From contig JAGYXB010002034.1 of assembly GCA_022495005.1 (NCBI GenBank), forward strand, positions 62,001-126,000: a stretch of DNA of 64,000 nt. Direction: 5' to 3'. This document shows positions 10,501-22,112 of the stretch, in pieces; the first letter of the stretch is position 1, and each line of letters begins with the position of its first letter. Source of the DNA: Rhyacophila brunnea. Taxonomy: Eukaryota; Arthropoda; Insecta; Trichoptera; Rhyacophilidae. The notes under the pieces are model-generated. The model searched no databases and was not told where the DNA came from. It saw only the letters and a program-made list of their open reading frames with translations. The translations under genes and the position numbers were made by a program.

Positions 10501-12450
10501 TCAAAATATATTGGGATATTTAAAACAGAATTAAAATTTTTATTAAAGTATATTTATGTGGTGGCGTAGATTAAAATTTCTGTTGTATAATAAGTATTAA
10601 TTTAATTTTGGTTTAATATTCCTGCACAACAGGAGAAGGGTTGTGAAGGGGTGGAGTCAGGCGACGGGGCTAAATTCTGTATTTCGTGACGTAGAAGCAG
10701 CGCCGCCGTCGGCCGACTTAGGAATTAATAAATATTTCATACAATGCTTTCCCTTTTTTTACGAACATTATATTATGAAAAATCTAGCACTGGGGAATAT
10801 TAAATTTATGTCTTCGTAGGTGCTAAAACAACTTATTTAATTACGCATAAAATACCATTAATTATCGCAAAAGATAGTTATTTTGTTTGCTAGATCACAG
10901 TTATTACCTTCAAATAATTGGCATTACCAACGCCACATTGAAAGAACAAACACCGAAGCTCTCAATTTATAAGATACTTACATACAGAAATACACATCAT
11001 ATCAATACTAACAAAAATATCAGAGTTCTCAATTAACAAAGCAATGATCTTGATCATGGCCCCCACATCCTGAAGCGGGCCCCCAGGCCAGTATCTATGG
11101 CGCCCTCCTACCTATCGCTAAGGTTAAGGGCAGTGTGATTTTCTACAGTAGTGTTCCCCATGTGGTTTCCTCGGAAATCCAGGGTTAAGAGTATTCCGTG
11201 TATTTTTAGCGATTTTTAAATAAATCCAGTTGATTTATCGAGTTATCGGCACTCAGCATAATGTTATGAAGCACTGATGGCGACCACCTTTTGTGGTACC
11301 CAAGTAATGTGGAACCCTTCGGCATATGGGATAGTCAGGAAACACACACGACTTTTTTACTATTAGAGCAAAATTGTGGTGTTTGTTTTTCTCATTTAAC
11401 TGGTCGACTTGCTACGCCGGGCCCCCAGGCTAGAGCCCTGTCAGCCCCTCCCTTGTGGGGGCCATGATCTTGATATAGATTATAGGTGTTCATCAGTGTC
11501 GGTTTTTGAGGTGGGGTGGTTTTTCACTATCTAAGTGTAACAATCAATCAATGAATTAAAAAACCATGTTACCATAATAACTGTGTATTACTATATGCTG
11601 TTGAGCTCATCGGGCCGTCCGACCTGGTCCCCACAAATGCCAATTATAATGCTTATAAGAAATTTGCGTCGTATTATTGCGGTCGTGAAGATCTTACCTT
11701 TGACTTTATATTATATATTATTATGTATCATTAAACTTATTTATTTTTTATATTAATTATCCATGCTTTTCTCTCTCATGGCACCTTTAATTAAATAAAG
11801 TCAACTAAGTAAACTCGCTTCAAATCAAAGCTCAAGTGAGAGTGTGACAACTCTTCAGTCTTGGGTATCTGGTCCTGAGACATTACCAGGCGTAAAAAAA
11901 ATTACTGATGTTTCACATAAAAACATAGAGCCTCGTGATATGCTCGATAAAGACAGAGTGTCATGCGGGTTAGATTGGCTTGGAAGGGTCTATGTTTGTG
12001 TTGCTATAGTTTTATTAATCAATGAACGTTTATCGTTCAAGATTATTTTTTGTAAGGATACCTCCAAACCAGTCAACGCCTCAGATCTCTACGCACCGAA
12101 AACCACTACTGGTATTTGATTATCTAATTATTGATGTCGTAAGTCTAAATTGGTCTTGGTTTGATATACACTTAAATGCTGACAGCTGGTTGTTGGTGAA
12201 AAGTCATTGAATTAACAATACTTACCGATTCCAAATAATTTATTCATGATATGAACTGATTTTGTCCGTTTAATAATACGAAACTCTCAACTGAACAAAA
12301 CGTTTTTAGAAATCTATTAATACTTTAAATTGAATGAACAAAAAAAATATTGAAGACGTCACCAATACTTGGTACCTACATAAAAATGGTATGGTGGTAC
12401 CATGGTATGGTACATACTAATGGTGGTATGCAATATTCTTAGTTATTCAA
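10501..12450. other. Non-coding intronic DNA with fragments of two repeat families
   Basis: No host gene is visible. The GC-rich patches at 11045-11110 and 11380-11475 (GGGCCCCCAGGC words) are related to the core of the hAT-like element at 35001-35537. Positions 11855-12015 share ordered blocks with 48045-48170 (GTCTTGGGTATC, CCTGAGACATT, CCAGGCGTAAAAA, ATGCTCGAT, GGTCTA). An open frame runs through the second block but ends without any known domain. Confidence 0.55.
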
Positions 12451-12922
12451 AAATAATTAAAAGATAAAAAGAACTTTTTATATGCAACGTTTTTAAATTT
12501 TCTGTAGAATCATATAAACTTGACAATTCTATGTAGGTAGGTATTAATAATTTAGGACAAATAGGGCAATTGTCAATATTTTTTTGCTATTTTGCAACAA
12601 ACAAACAAATATAGAATACTGAAATGTCATTTTGATTTCGATAGTAACGCACGTATATATTAATACTTCAGTTGCTAGGACCACCCCCTTAGCAACCAAT
12701 AATAGTGGATTGGATTACGGATTTCTTCCGAAATAACTTTTCATACAAAACAGAATTAACTGAAAATGAATTCAATTCTAAGATGCATTGGCATCGTGTT
12801 CTGATATATTCTAAAAGTTTCAAATGTCTAGTCGGGAAGTTAGTTAAAAATCGATTGCAAGATTTGTAGTGGATAAACAACCACCGGACAAACAATAATA
12901 CGAGCTAAGAAAAACGTGGTAA
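12451..12922 (+). mobile_element. Repeat family J, copy 1
   Basis: About 470 bp, matching 14095, 17845 and 45912 over its whole length. The left end is AAAGATAAAAAGAAC, the middle contains CCCCCTTAGCAACCAATAAT, and the right end is GAGCTAAGAAAAACGTGGTA. A short inverted pair (TACCACGTTTTT near the left end, AAAAACGTGGTA at the right end) recurs in the family. There is no long frame, so it is non-autonomous. The superfamily could not be decided. Confidence 0.88.
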
Positions 12923-13741
12923 TAAGTAATTCTTCATATAACTAGTAGTTGGCTACTTCAGGCTAAATAAAATGAGTTTCGATAATAATTAAGTTAAAAA
13001 TTAAAAGAGTTAAATATCAGGAATTCAATCGATCAAAACAAATTAATACAATTTTGAAAAATACATAAGTATATAAATATATATAGTTATATACTTATAG
13101 TATATCATTATACTTAAATAATAATAATTGTGTTCGTCTTCTGACCACTTTGTTTCAAGTATGTCTGATCATGGCGGATTACAGTGTATGATTAATGCAT
13201 ACATTTAACTTTAAAATGCAAAAAATCCAGGATTTAAAATATAGTGTAGTTTCTTTTTCTGCGTCCAATTGGTCGCGGCGTTCAATTTTCTGTAAACACT
13301 GTGAGCAGACTGACAGTGTTTCCGTCGGTGACTAAAATTTCAACATTCAGCGACGGAAACTTGGTTCAGATTGAAAGCAAATCATGTAAAAAAAACTAAG
13401 TATTATTATTAAAACAATTATTATCATTTTGTTTGCTATATAATATTAATATTTTGTATTCACATAACTGTGATTAACCAATTGGTTATATAAATAAAAA
13501 AAATATTAAATATGATGTGTACAATATTAATAATTGTGTCTCTTTCCGACAAGAAATATCAGTAAGGAATATTAATAGGAATTATATTTTTACCTGTCTT
13601 ATAATCGTAATAAGCTGAGGTCACCATAGATAAATTTACAAAATTCACAAATCATTTAAGTAATTAAAATCCGATGTGGATCCTGATCGCCTTACGATAA
13701 CGTTTCTTAACAGGCTTTTTTTAACAAGAAAAGGGTGTTAG
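12923..13741. other. Non-coding intronic DNA
   Basis: AT-rich. No gene or repeat boundary is recognised. A GC-richer patch at 13255-13380 is unassigned. Confidence 0.5.
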
Positions 13742-13873
13742 AAACTTAATCTTCTTCTTCTTCTTCTTACACCCTGTCACGCCCCATCATTGGGAAATAG
13801 TGCAAGAACAAGTTCGCTTCACTTTCCTCGGTCCATCGCCAACTCTCGTGCTTCCCGCCATGCCATGGCATGG
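13742..13873 (-). pseudogene. LINE 3' end fragment
   Basis: The minus strand reads AWREARELAMDRGKWKRT, the closing motif of a non-LTR reverse transcriptase. It is followed by a short 3' region and an AAGAAG-rich tail at 13742-13766. It is severely 5' truncated. It resembles the last residues of the fragments at 8570 and 54858. Confidence 0.7.
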
Positions 13874-13875
13874 TT

Positions 13876-14020
13876 AGCAACTTACGTAACCTATTAAGCC
13901 CATGTTATGAGTTCAAACACACATCGAAAAACGACATTTATGTATTTGGCAGACCCGGGATTCGAAGCCGAAAGTTCACAACACATTACCACTCGTCCAT
14001 CGTATCGATAAGTGTAATAA
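13876..14020 (-). mobile_element. SINE family B, diverged copy
   Basis: The minus strand contains the family block GGGCTTAATAGGTTACG and a box-B-like GGCTTCGAATCCCGGGTCTG. It lacks the 3' GGATCGGACATG end. Confidence 0.6.
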
Positions 14021-14094
14021 AAAATGATCATTTAACCCAGTATTAAGCACGGGAAAAGACATTGATTTCGTAAAATTCAGAAATACTATTTTCA

Positions 14095-14596
14095 AATAAT
14101 TACAAGATAAAAAGAACTTTTTATATACCACGTTTTTAAATTTTCTGTTGAATCATATAAACTTGACAATTCTATGTATTAATAATTTAGGAGAAATAAG
14201 GCAATTGTCAACGAATCATTTTTTTGCTATTTTGCAACAAACACACAGACAAATATAGAATACTGAAATGTCATTTTGATTTCCATAGTAACGCACGTAT
14301 ATATTATTAATTTAGTTGCTAGTACCACCCCCTTAGCAACCAATAATAGTGGATTGGATTACGGATTTCTTCCGAAATAACTTTTCATACAAAACAGAAT
14401 TAACTGAAAATGAATTCGATTCTACTTAAAGACGGCTAAAAGTATTAAAAGAATGCATTGGCATCGTGTTCTGATATATTCTAAAAGTTTCAAATGTCTA
14501 CCTAGTCGGGAAGTTAATTAAAAATTGATTGCAAAATTTGTACTGGATAAACAACCACCGGACAAACAAGAATAGGAGCTAAGAAAAACGTGGTAA
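14095..14596 (+). mobile_element. Repeat family J, copy 2
   Basis: About 500 bp and the longest copy in the window. It has TTACAAGATAAAAAGAAC at the left, CCCCCTTAGCAACCAATAAT in the middle and GAGCTAAGAAAAACGTGGTA at the right. It lies only 1.2 kb from copy 1 and in the same orientation. Confidence 0.9.
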
Positions 14597-15499
14597 AATA
14601 TATAAAAAAATACTCTATGTATTTGCTTTTCCCTCCATCACCCGCCACGTCTCCACACCCGTTATGCAGGCGTATACCGTGGCGTAACAAACGATAGGCG
14701 CTGTTAAAATTTGTGCCGAAAGTGTCCCAGGAGCAACTTCCCAAGACCTTGGTTGGCGTGCACTAGAGTGTGCGTGATCCCTACGTCCATATAATGTAGG
14801 TATTACGGTCAATTCTCGATGAGAAAAGACCTTCTCGCTCGCCGTATAATGCCGCAAACTTTTTAAAAGCTGAGAAATGTTCCCTCGTAGACACCAAGTA
14901 CTCTATGTACCATTAGCAATGAAAAAACACTCCTCTATAACGATGACGTTCTGAAATATTATTAATGGTGGGTTATCGGTGAAACTTAATCTAATAACTA
15001 CATATGTACCTATCATATCTTTTTATTTTTGTCGCATAGTTCCTTTTATAAGATTCCCGTTTTTTTTTTTTATTATTTATTTGCAAACTGAGTTTTTTTT
15101 GACCTGCAGTGTTATACCTATAGGAAATCTCCCCAGTAACGCAACAGGCCTTAATCATCGCAGCGGGTCTCGAATGCTCATACCTCCAGCGAATTAGCGA
15201 TAATTTCAAAACAGCGGGAAGAGATTTGATATACAATAAACCCCTAATTTTATTTAGTTTCCATATAAAATTATTATATATCCTCTCCTTAAATATTAAT
15301 GCACCTGCTTATTAGTATCATTCACGTTGGCAGTGGCGTTCTATATAAGGGGTCGCAGAGTAGGTACACTGTATTTTAAGTTCGATAATAATTAGTTTTT
15401 AAATGAGAAATCATACGTTTTTGTTAATTTACCACATTAACCGTGGTTCTATGAGAAACGAAAACACCGTGTGATGGATTTTCTAAAAAGTGTGTCTAC
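14597..15499. other. Non-coding intronic DNA
   Basis: Short antisense frames at 14514-15236 overlap one another, run over the end of repeat J and have no domain. A CAGTGGCG word at 15331 resembles an isolated hAT-like end. Confidence 0.5.
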
Positions 15500-15800
15500 T
15501 GGTGGCGAAGGGTGGAGGTAGGGTGTTAAGATTCGATATAAATAGTGCACACTAAACGTTGTCAGTCAAACGTATTTGTTTTCATTGAACTATTGCTACA
15601 ATATGTAGACAGTGTTTGTTTGTTTTTAAAATTCAACTAAACCCTCCGCAATCCAAGCCATAGTAGATACATAATAGTCAGATAAATATTCGTTTATCTA
15701 TAAAATATCTAAAATTATGCACAGTTTTAGATATTTTATAGATAGAAGAATATTTTGTTATCGACTGTGGTTTTGTATAGGCAGGACTTAAAAAACTCTG
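15500..15800 (+). mobile_element. hAT-like H, truncated copy
   Basis: Starts GGTGGCGAAGGGTGGAGG and follows family H through TAAATAGTGCACACTAAA and TTTGTTTTCATTGAACTA. It stops after about 300 bp with no right terminal repeat. Confidence 0.75.
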
Positions 15801-16485
15801 TGTCTACTATATCAATATGTACAAATTTGAAATATTGGTCCTAATCTACTGCTGGATGAAGTCCATTTCAAGCTCTCTCCACAATTATCGGTTTCTTGTT
15901 CTTTTCTGTCACGTAATTTCTCCGAACCTTAATATTCTTATTTCGTTAATTCAACGTACCTTGGAAAGACCGTTTGGTCGTATTATGTTCCCTTTGTTCC
16001 ACTGGATTATAGCATTCGTCCAGTTGCCTATCCTGTTTGCGAGCTATGTGTCTATATGTACACACCTACTAATTAATAGATAGTTAGGTAGGTGCACATT
16101 TTACCTGATAATTTCTTTTAAATACACACTTTAAAATTGACTGGTATGGCAGAAGATATTTCAGTAAATTCCCATAGTTATGACTATTAACACTAGGTAT
16201 CTCGGCCCAGTGACATACAGCGTGTAGATCGCTATTGTAAAAACGCTGCGCGAAGCGTCGTGTTGTTGGACGGATTACATGTCCCAGTCACGCATAGCGC
16301 CTCTTTGTGATCACGTCAAGCACTCACTTCAGCAATGATCTGATTGTACCATTGTACCCCTATCGATTATCATGGTTCAAAAATCTACAAGTCGGCAAAG
16401 TAAAAAAAAATATTTATCGATATGCATTGGTTATATTATAAAAATTATTATCAAATTCTAAGTGTATGTTTTTGTTAAATTGCAG
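15801..16485. other. End of the upstream Dll intron
   Basis: The last 700 bp before the homeobox exon. A GC-richer patch at about 16215-16370 (AACGCTGCGCGAAGCGTCGT) lies 100-270 bp before the splice acceptor. It could hold a regulatory element. The acceptor is TTTTGTTAAATTGCAG, ending at 16485. Confidence 0.5.
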
Positions 16486-16633
16486 GTTAAAATCTGGTTC
16501 CAAAACAGAAGAAGTAAATACAAGAAAATGATGAAGGCGGCGCAGTCAGGACCTGGTGCCGGTGGTGCACATCCGCATGGCTTAGGACTTGCTCCCCCAG
16601 GAGCGTCTCCCAACTCCAGTCAAATTATGCATG
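16486..16633 (+). CDS. Dll: Distal-less exon: homeodomain helix 3 and start of C-terminal region
   Basis: Codes for VKIWFQNRRSKYKKMM, the end of a DLX-class homeodomain (positions 45-60), followed by KAAQ and a Gly/Pro/Ser-rich stretch ending SSQIMH. Gln50 and Asn51, the main DNA-contact residues of the recognition helix, and Arg53 are present. The upstream intron falls between homeodomain residues 44 and 45, a position known for Dll/DLX genes. The acceptor is TTGCAG before 16486 and the donor is GTGAGC at 16634. The exon begins in phase 0 and ends with one extra base. Reading back through the acceptor happens to give a Gln codon (CAG), which can make a predictor extend the exon into the intron. 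Confidence 0.96.
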
Positions 16634-16909
16634 GTGAGCTAAAAAAATAATTATTTTTTTTTCTCTAGATATAAATAAAGGATTTGACACCCAAAATTGA
16701 TCATATGAATAGTAGTGTGACCAGAATGGTAAGAAAATAGAAAAATCTACTTAACCTTTTAAGTGATAAAATTGTATTTATTAATTAACTAAATTGAAAT
16801 GCCGTATTGATCTCAGTGACTTAAAGTGAATAATTAGAACTAACTGGCGTTTCATGGATCTAAGATCTAACTAAAATAGCATTGCATAAAATAGTAAATA
16901 GGTATATTA

Positions 16910-17381
16910 CAGTGGCGAGGGGTGGACATAGGCTGTCAAGATTAGACTTAAATATTGCACACTAAACTTTGAAAGTCATAATTATTTGTTTTCAAGAATA
17001 TAATTTGAAGATGGTGCTGGTTAGTTTTTAAAATCTAATTAAACCATGCCTAAACCATTATAGTTTAGGTATGCTATGGGTGATCCCACAAAATAGTGCA
17101 CACTTTTTTAGTCATACTTAAATATTTGTTTTCGTCGAATTAAGAATACATATTACAGAAGGTGTTGAATAGTTTTTTTTAATTCATTAAACCCTGCTTA
17201 AACCAAACCATAATCGATAAAAAATATTCTTCCATCTATAAAACACTATACTAAACACTATCTACATTCTACACAATGTAGTCTTAGTTAAAAAAAAAAA
17301 CGTACGTTTGACTGACAAAGTTTAGTATAGGTACACTATTTATGTCGGATCTTAACAGACTACCTCCACCCTCCGCCGCTG
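16910..17381 (+). mobile_element. hAT-like H, copy 2
   Basis: Starts CAGTGGCGAGGGGTGGACA and ends CCACCCTCCGCCGCTG, with long inverted subterminal regions (TAGGCTGTCAAGATTAGACT against TCGGATCTTAACAGACTAC). The flanking 8-mers no longer match clearly. It is entirely intronic in Dll. Confidence 0.85.
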
Positions 17382-17844
17382 ATGTATTGTAGTTGCTACT
17401 GGTGGGTAACATCAAAACCAATAAAGTCGTTTTTAGTGCAACAAACTTATATTAGTTTAATATGTTCATGAAATTCTCCGAATATCCATTGTTTATCCAG
17501 TTTCCATTGACAACGATTGATTAAGATCAGCATTATCCGTGAGATACATTCCTATTATGACATTCATGTATGCATGAGAGGAAAATCGTGATAAAAAGTG
17601 TATTTTTCCAACATGAATAATAGGTAGGTAATATATTATATTATCTGTGAAAAGAAAAAAATCTTGCAGCGACAATATCTAAAAGAAGTGGGAAATAAAG
17701 TCGATTTGTTGATTATAGGTACCTACCTACATTTGAGAAATCTAAAAACATTTAAAAATGCATTCTGTAAAACACCAAATCTTTCATGCATATGAACCAA
17801 TGTTGCCATACGTCCCGATTTTTGCGGGACGCCCAGTTTTTTAA

Positions 17845-18342
17845 GAATAATTACAAGATAAAAAGAACTTTTTATATACCACGTTTTTAAATTTTCTGTT
17901 GAATCATATAAACTTGACAATTCTATGTATTAATAAATACGTTTTTTTGTACTTGATAGAAATGCTGAATAAATATATAATACTGAAATGTCATTTTGAC
18001 ATTTCATATTGATTTCCATAGTAACGCACGTATATATTAATAATTTAGTTGCTAAGACCCCCTTAGCAACCAATAATAGTGTTTTACTTTTTACGATTTT
18101 TTCCGAAATAACTTTCCATATAAAACAGAATTAACCGAACATGAATTCAATTCTGCTTAAAAATGGCTAAAAGTATTAAAATAATGCATTGTCGTCGTGT
18201 TCTGATATATTCTAAAAGTTTCAAATGTCTAGCTAGTCGGGAAGTTAGTTAAAAATCTTCAATCGTCCAATATAAATCTTGGACAAACATGAAAAAAATT
18301 GTACCGGACAAACAAGAATACGAGCTAATAAAAACGTGGTAA
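17845..18342 (+). mobile_element. Repeat family J, copy 3
   Basis: Left end ATTACAAGATAAAAAGAAC, right end GAGCTAATAAAAACGTGGTA, with the same internal order as copies 1, 2 and 4. It appears to sit inside another element, with GTCCCG/CGGGAC words on both sides. Confidence 0.88.
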
Positions 18343-19182
18343 AAATTAGATTGTCACGCGGGACAGCTAAATTCACGCTTATTCAACAAATACAAATAAG
18401 ACTTCTAGGTTAAGACAAAATAACGCGATGGACGGAAATGGCATCAGTTATTCAACTGATTTCCGGAAAAATAGATTAAAAATATGTTCAAGCTAATTTC
18501 ATTTGTCTAAAAATGGCTTCTAAAAAGCACTGACACAGTTTTGTACGCCAAACGCTCTATATAATATTCCAAATACTAGTAAGTATTTTGGTTTCGATAC
18601 TAAGTATTTTTTATACTGGTAGTAAGTACCTATACGTAGTCTTCAAAATCGACCAGTTTTCTGACCTCTTTAAACTACCCTCGATATCCGCCGATAGCAG
18701 CTGATAGCAATCTTGTGTATAAATTAGATGCGCAGGAAGTAAAATCTTCGGCTTAGTACAAATAGGCGAGTGTCGAAAAAAATATATTTTGATAGTTAAA
18801 GAATTTTGTAGTTTTGTGTTGTGTCATTTATGATTGATATTAGGTATATAAAAAAGATATTAGAAATATTGAACTATGCGGTTTTAGGTTGTCCCGCTTT
18901 TTGCTTCTAGCCCCAAATTTTTTATATTTTTCTTTTCACATGGTAAAAATCCCGATTTGATAAAATTATCTGGCGACGCTGATATGAACCCACATTATTG
19001 ATAGCTAAATAGAAAGTAAATAAGAAATCACTACATATTTTTAATAACTATTAGGATAGAAAATTAAAAAAAAAACCACACTCAGCATTTAGGGTCATTG
19101 GTGATCGAATGGTTTAGAGACAAAAATCAAAATATGTTTCAAATACAAACCATTCAAATAATCCTTATCGTTTTCTTCGTAG

Positions 19183-19388
19183 GCGGTGGTGGAAGCAGTA
19201 GTGGGTCCCAGCACTCTCCAAACCAATACCTCGGCGGAGCGAGTGGACCCGGAGGTGTAGGTGGCCCAGGGGGTGGCGTCCATTCGCCAACTCCTTCATC
19301 GACGCCCGTCAGCGAATTGTCTCCGGGACTTAGTCCGCCTGCGCCCTGGGATGTCAAAGGACCACCTCCAGTACCTTGGGACGTTAAG
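19183..19388 (+). CDS. Dll: Distal-less exon: Ser/Gly/Pro-rich transactivation region
   Basis: Phase-split Gly, then GGGSSSGSQHSPNQYLGG, a Gly/Pro stretch and HSPTPSSTPVSELSPGLSPP, ending APWDVKGPPPVPWDVK. The SPTPSSTPVSELSPG block and the PWDVK motifs lie in the C-terminal half. Regions of this kind in DLX proteins are low-complexity and take part in activation. The acceptor is TTCTTCGTAG and the donor is AAG|GTAAAT. Its 206 nt complete the split codon and end in phase 0. Two PWDVK motifs occur within 16 residues. A third related motif, AWDMK, follows in a later exon. Confidence 0.95.
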
Positions 19389-19693
19389 GTAAATACAATT
19401 ATTACACAATACCTACATATTTTCAGATTAGTGCTAGGTATATTATCAAATGTTTTTTTTGATTCTTTTTGTTACCCTTTTGAAAGCAATTGAATTTTAA
19501 ATTATTGTAGATAATTGATTTTTTAACTTTATGCTATGCTATGCCATACTTTCTTCAATCTTCAATCAAGGCTTATTATGGAAAAAAGTGCTTTTCATGC
19601 TCATATGAAAAATATCATAATAAACAAAATAATAAGTTTTGTCTTTTTTGTTCAAAAAACCGTTTGCTTTTATATACTTGTTTTAAACATACC

Positions 19694-19936
19694 TACATAA
19701 TTTTGAAAACACTTCAGAGAAAATATATAACAAAAAGAAAAAATCTTTTTGAAAAAAATACGATACCCAGCGGGAATCGAACCTGCGTCTCTCGGGATTC
19801 ACACCCATGGATATCGACCACAATGCTATAGGTATCCTATCTAATCGCGACAAATTTTAACTAATGGCTCTTACAATACTCTCTGAAGCGCATTCCAAAC
19901 TGAGTTACTGTTGGCAATCAGCTTTTGTATTTTGAA
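19694..19936 (-). mobile_element. Element C, copy 2 (tRNA-like)
   Basis: Matches 3043-3309 along its length. The left end is TACATAATTTTGAAAACACT; the right end is decayed. The minus-strand tRNA-like core at about 19760-19835 has pairing acceptor ends (GATACCT and GGGTATC) and box B GGTTCGATTCCC. The anticodon arm does not form a normal loop (no T33), so it is not a functional tRNA. Confidence 0.7.
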
Positions 19937-20024
19937 TCAAAGGTAAATTACTATAATTACTAACCGACGTCACGAATCACTCCAAATTTTTGTTGATGTA
20001 ACTATAATTTATACTATCAATAAT

Positions 20025-20330
20025 TTATAAACTAAGGTAGTGTGACACCCCCGTATGGTCCCCATTTGGGGATGTCTTTGTGTATCTGAAGAGGCCCGAA
20101 TCGGTATCGAATCCAACAAATAATAAAGCGCTGATTACGAAAATAAATAATAATAACAGAGCCGAGCCGGCAATGCCGTAGAGTAGATTATAATATAACC
20201 GTTGGAGATGTTGCAACGTCGCATTCTTTCGCCAACGGCTCTCGTTGAAAAAAATCACAAGATGGCGCTGAGATCGCGACAAACAGCTAAACCGCGAGCA
20301 CGCCGATTTCGTACGGATAAAATAAATTAT
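20025..20330 (-). other. GC-elevated patch with an antisense frame, unassigned
   Basis: An antisense frame at 20025-20282 would code 85 residues, including one hydrophobic segment (SALLLLFIFVISALLFVGF). The patch has higher GC than its intron. I recognise no family, and no promoter or splice partner is evident. A decayed mobile element, a chance frame or a conserved regulatory block are all possible. Confidence 0.2.
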
Positions 20331-20589
20331 TCAAAATGTAACCATATAGTATAATATTAACTTAAATAAACTCGCCGTTTTTCATCACAATTCCGGTGTC
20401 TTAATTATCCACCTTCATCCCAAATACAGAAGATAACAAAAGAAAACAAAACACAAAGTGATAGTTGAGAATTTCTCTACCAAAATGGAGGGAAGTGATA
20501 GTAGGTACCTACTATCAATTAGGTATAGTAAAATTGATAGACTATGATCTACTTTTATTAGTTTATTTCAATGAAATACTACCTACAGC

Positions 20590-22112
20590 AACGAACGGTT
20601 ACGCATCGGCTTATAATGTCATGGGTCCCGGGTTCGAACCCCGGGTCTAGTAAATTCACATATTGTTTTTTAATGTGTGTTTGGATAATAATATTTTGCG
20701 AAAATGGCTAACATCGATTTCTCTTAACGGCCCACGTGCTCGTCGTAGGTCAAAATTGAGTTATTATTGTATTTTCAAACCATGATCCTGGACACTCCTT
20801 AAACGTTGTAGATAATCTATTTATATATTTTTGAAGCCTTATTATCCTTTATAGTTATTTTAAACGTTTGATGACTGCATAAAGTATTTTTGTTACATAA
20901 AATAGTATTCTTTTAACATCTCTGTTTTATGTCATATTTTCGGTAGTGGTGTTAAGATTTTTTACATTTTTAATTTTTAAACGCATTTATGAAACTATTA
21001 GTATAATTTATTACGAGATAATTTTATGTAAAATATTCACGATAAAAAATTATATTGATAATCTCTGTGATCCCAAATTTGACAAGAATTAGGCATTTTA
21101 TTATTCAAAAATCGGCAAGATTAACACATTTGAAGATGATTCTAAAGATACTATTAGCTATGTCTTTGACCATTCAAGTGTGATAAACATCTTAGAATAA
21201 TGATTGCTTTATAATAATTATTGACCTAAGAATAAGGTAGTGTTTGAAATACGCCATTTCTTTTGTCATTCCCTAGTGGTTAAGCTACAACATACGGCCG
21301 TAGCCATAAATTGACAAACTATAATTAAAGTAGGGAGTAAAATTATGTTAACGCGCGTGTTTGAACATGTACCTAACCGAATTTTTTTTTTTTTTTTTAA
21401 ACGGTACATGTTCAAACACGCGCGTCAATATCATTTTACTCCCTACTTCAATTATAGTTTGTCAATTTATGGCTACGGCCGTATGTTGTAGCTTAACCAC
21501 TGGGAATGACAAAAGAAATGGCGTATTTCAAAAAAACACTACCTTATTCTTAGGTCAATAATTATTATAAAGCAATCATTATTCATAAGATGTTTATCAC
21601 ACTTGAATGGTCAAAGACATAGCTAATAATAAGTATCTTTAGAATTATCTTCAAATGTGTTAATCTTGCCGATTTTTTGAATAATAAAATGCCTAATTTT
21701 GTCAAATTTGGGATCACAGAGATTATCAATATAATTTTTTATCGTGAATATTTTACAAAAATTATCTCGTAATAAATTATACTAATGGTTTTATAAATGC
21801 GTTTAAAAATTAATAAATGTAAAAAATCTTAACACCACTGCACAGTTATGTACCGAAATATGACTATATTCTAAAACATTAGAGCGAGAGGTTTAAAAGA
21901 ATACTATTTTATGTAACAAAAATACTTCATGCAGTCATCAAATGTTTAAAATAACTATAAAGGATAATAAGGCTTCAAAAATATATAAATAGATTATCTA
22001 CAACGTTTAAGGAGTGTCCAGGATCATGGTTTGAAAATACAATAAAAACTCATTTTTGACCTTCGACGAGCATGTCCCCCCTTACAACCTCCACTCTGTG
22101 GCATAAAGCCCA
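20590..22112 (+). mobile_element. SINE family B split by the foldback element
   Basis: The head at 20590-20725 shows TTACGCATCGGCTTATAATG, box B GGGTTCGAACCCC and GGCTAACATCGATTTCTCTT. The sequence resumes after the foldback at about 22084 with ACAACCTCCACTCTGTGGC, which is the next block of intact SINE B copies. The foldback therefore landed in a pre-existing SINE. Confidence 0.75.
20728..22081. mobile_element. 1.35-kb near-perfect palindrome (foldback element) in a Dll intron
   Basis: The left arm, about 20734-21373, and right arm, about 21403-22075, are reverse complements over some 640 bp with few differences. The main one is an extra 25 bp or so near 21842-21885 in the right arm. The loop is about 29 nt with a run of 18 T. 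Just outside the arms lie TTAA (20724-20727) and TTAC (22082-22085), which could be a decayed piggyBac-type TTAA duplication. It has no coding frame. In the pre-mRNA it would form a very long hairpin 0.76 kb upstream of the 42-nt exon. Confidence 0.9.

Larger units (their letters stand above)
16634..19182 (+). other. Dll: Dll intron, 2549 bp
   Basis: GT-AG intron (GTGAGC to TTCTTCGTAG). It holds hAT-like H (16910-17381), repeat J (17845-18342) and what looks like a larger element around the J copy. That larger element has GCCATACGTCCCGATTTTTG just left of it and diverged inverted words at 18885-18990. A segment at 18670-18745 (CCGATAGCAGCTGATAGCAA) recurs at 63440-63500. No exon is visible inside. 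Confidence 0.8.

Noticed and set aside
15500..15800. Target duplication TGTCTACT around the truncated H element
   Set aside because: The right-hand match appears to be internal element sequence rather than flank, so no duplication is claimed.
16462..16485. Open frame extending the homeobox exon upstream (MYVFVKLQ...)
   Set aside because: The CAG of the splice acceptor mimics the true Gln44 codon. The AT-rich lead-in is intron, and Dll homeodomains do not contain this sequence before VKIWFQNRR.
1..16485. Search for the first half of the Dll homeobox and the N-terminal exons
   Set aside because: No frame resembling homeodomain residues 1-44 or a Dll N terminus was found on the + strand, so these exons must lie outside the window.
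19154..19357. Antisense frames opposite the Dll exon at 19183-19388
   Set aside because: They are shadows of the GC-rich coding exon. The sense frame matches Dll and has correct splice sites.
20620..20652. Possible tRNA gene (GGGTTCGAACCCC)
   Set aside because: This T-arm belongs to SINE family B, whose body follows immediately.
20728..22081. CRISPR-like or tandem-array interpretation of the repeated words
   Set aside because: The repeats form one inverted pair, not regularly spaced direct repeats, and the context is clearly eukaryotic.
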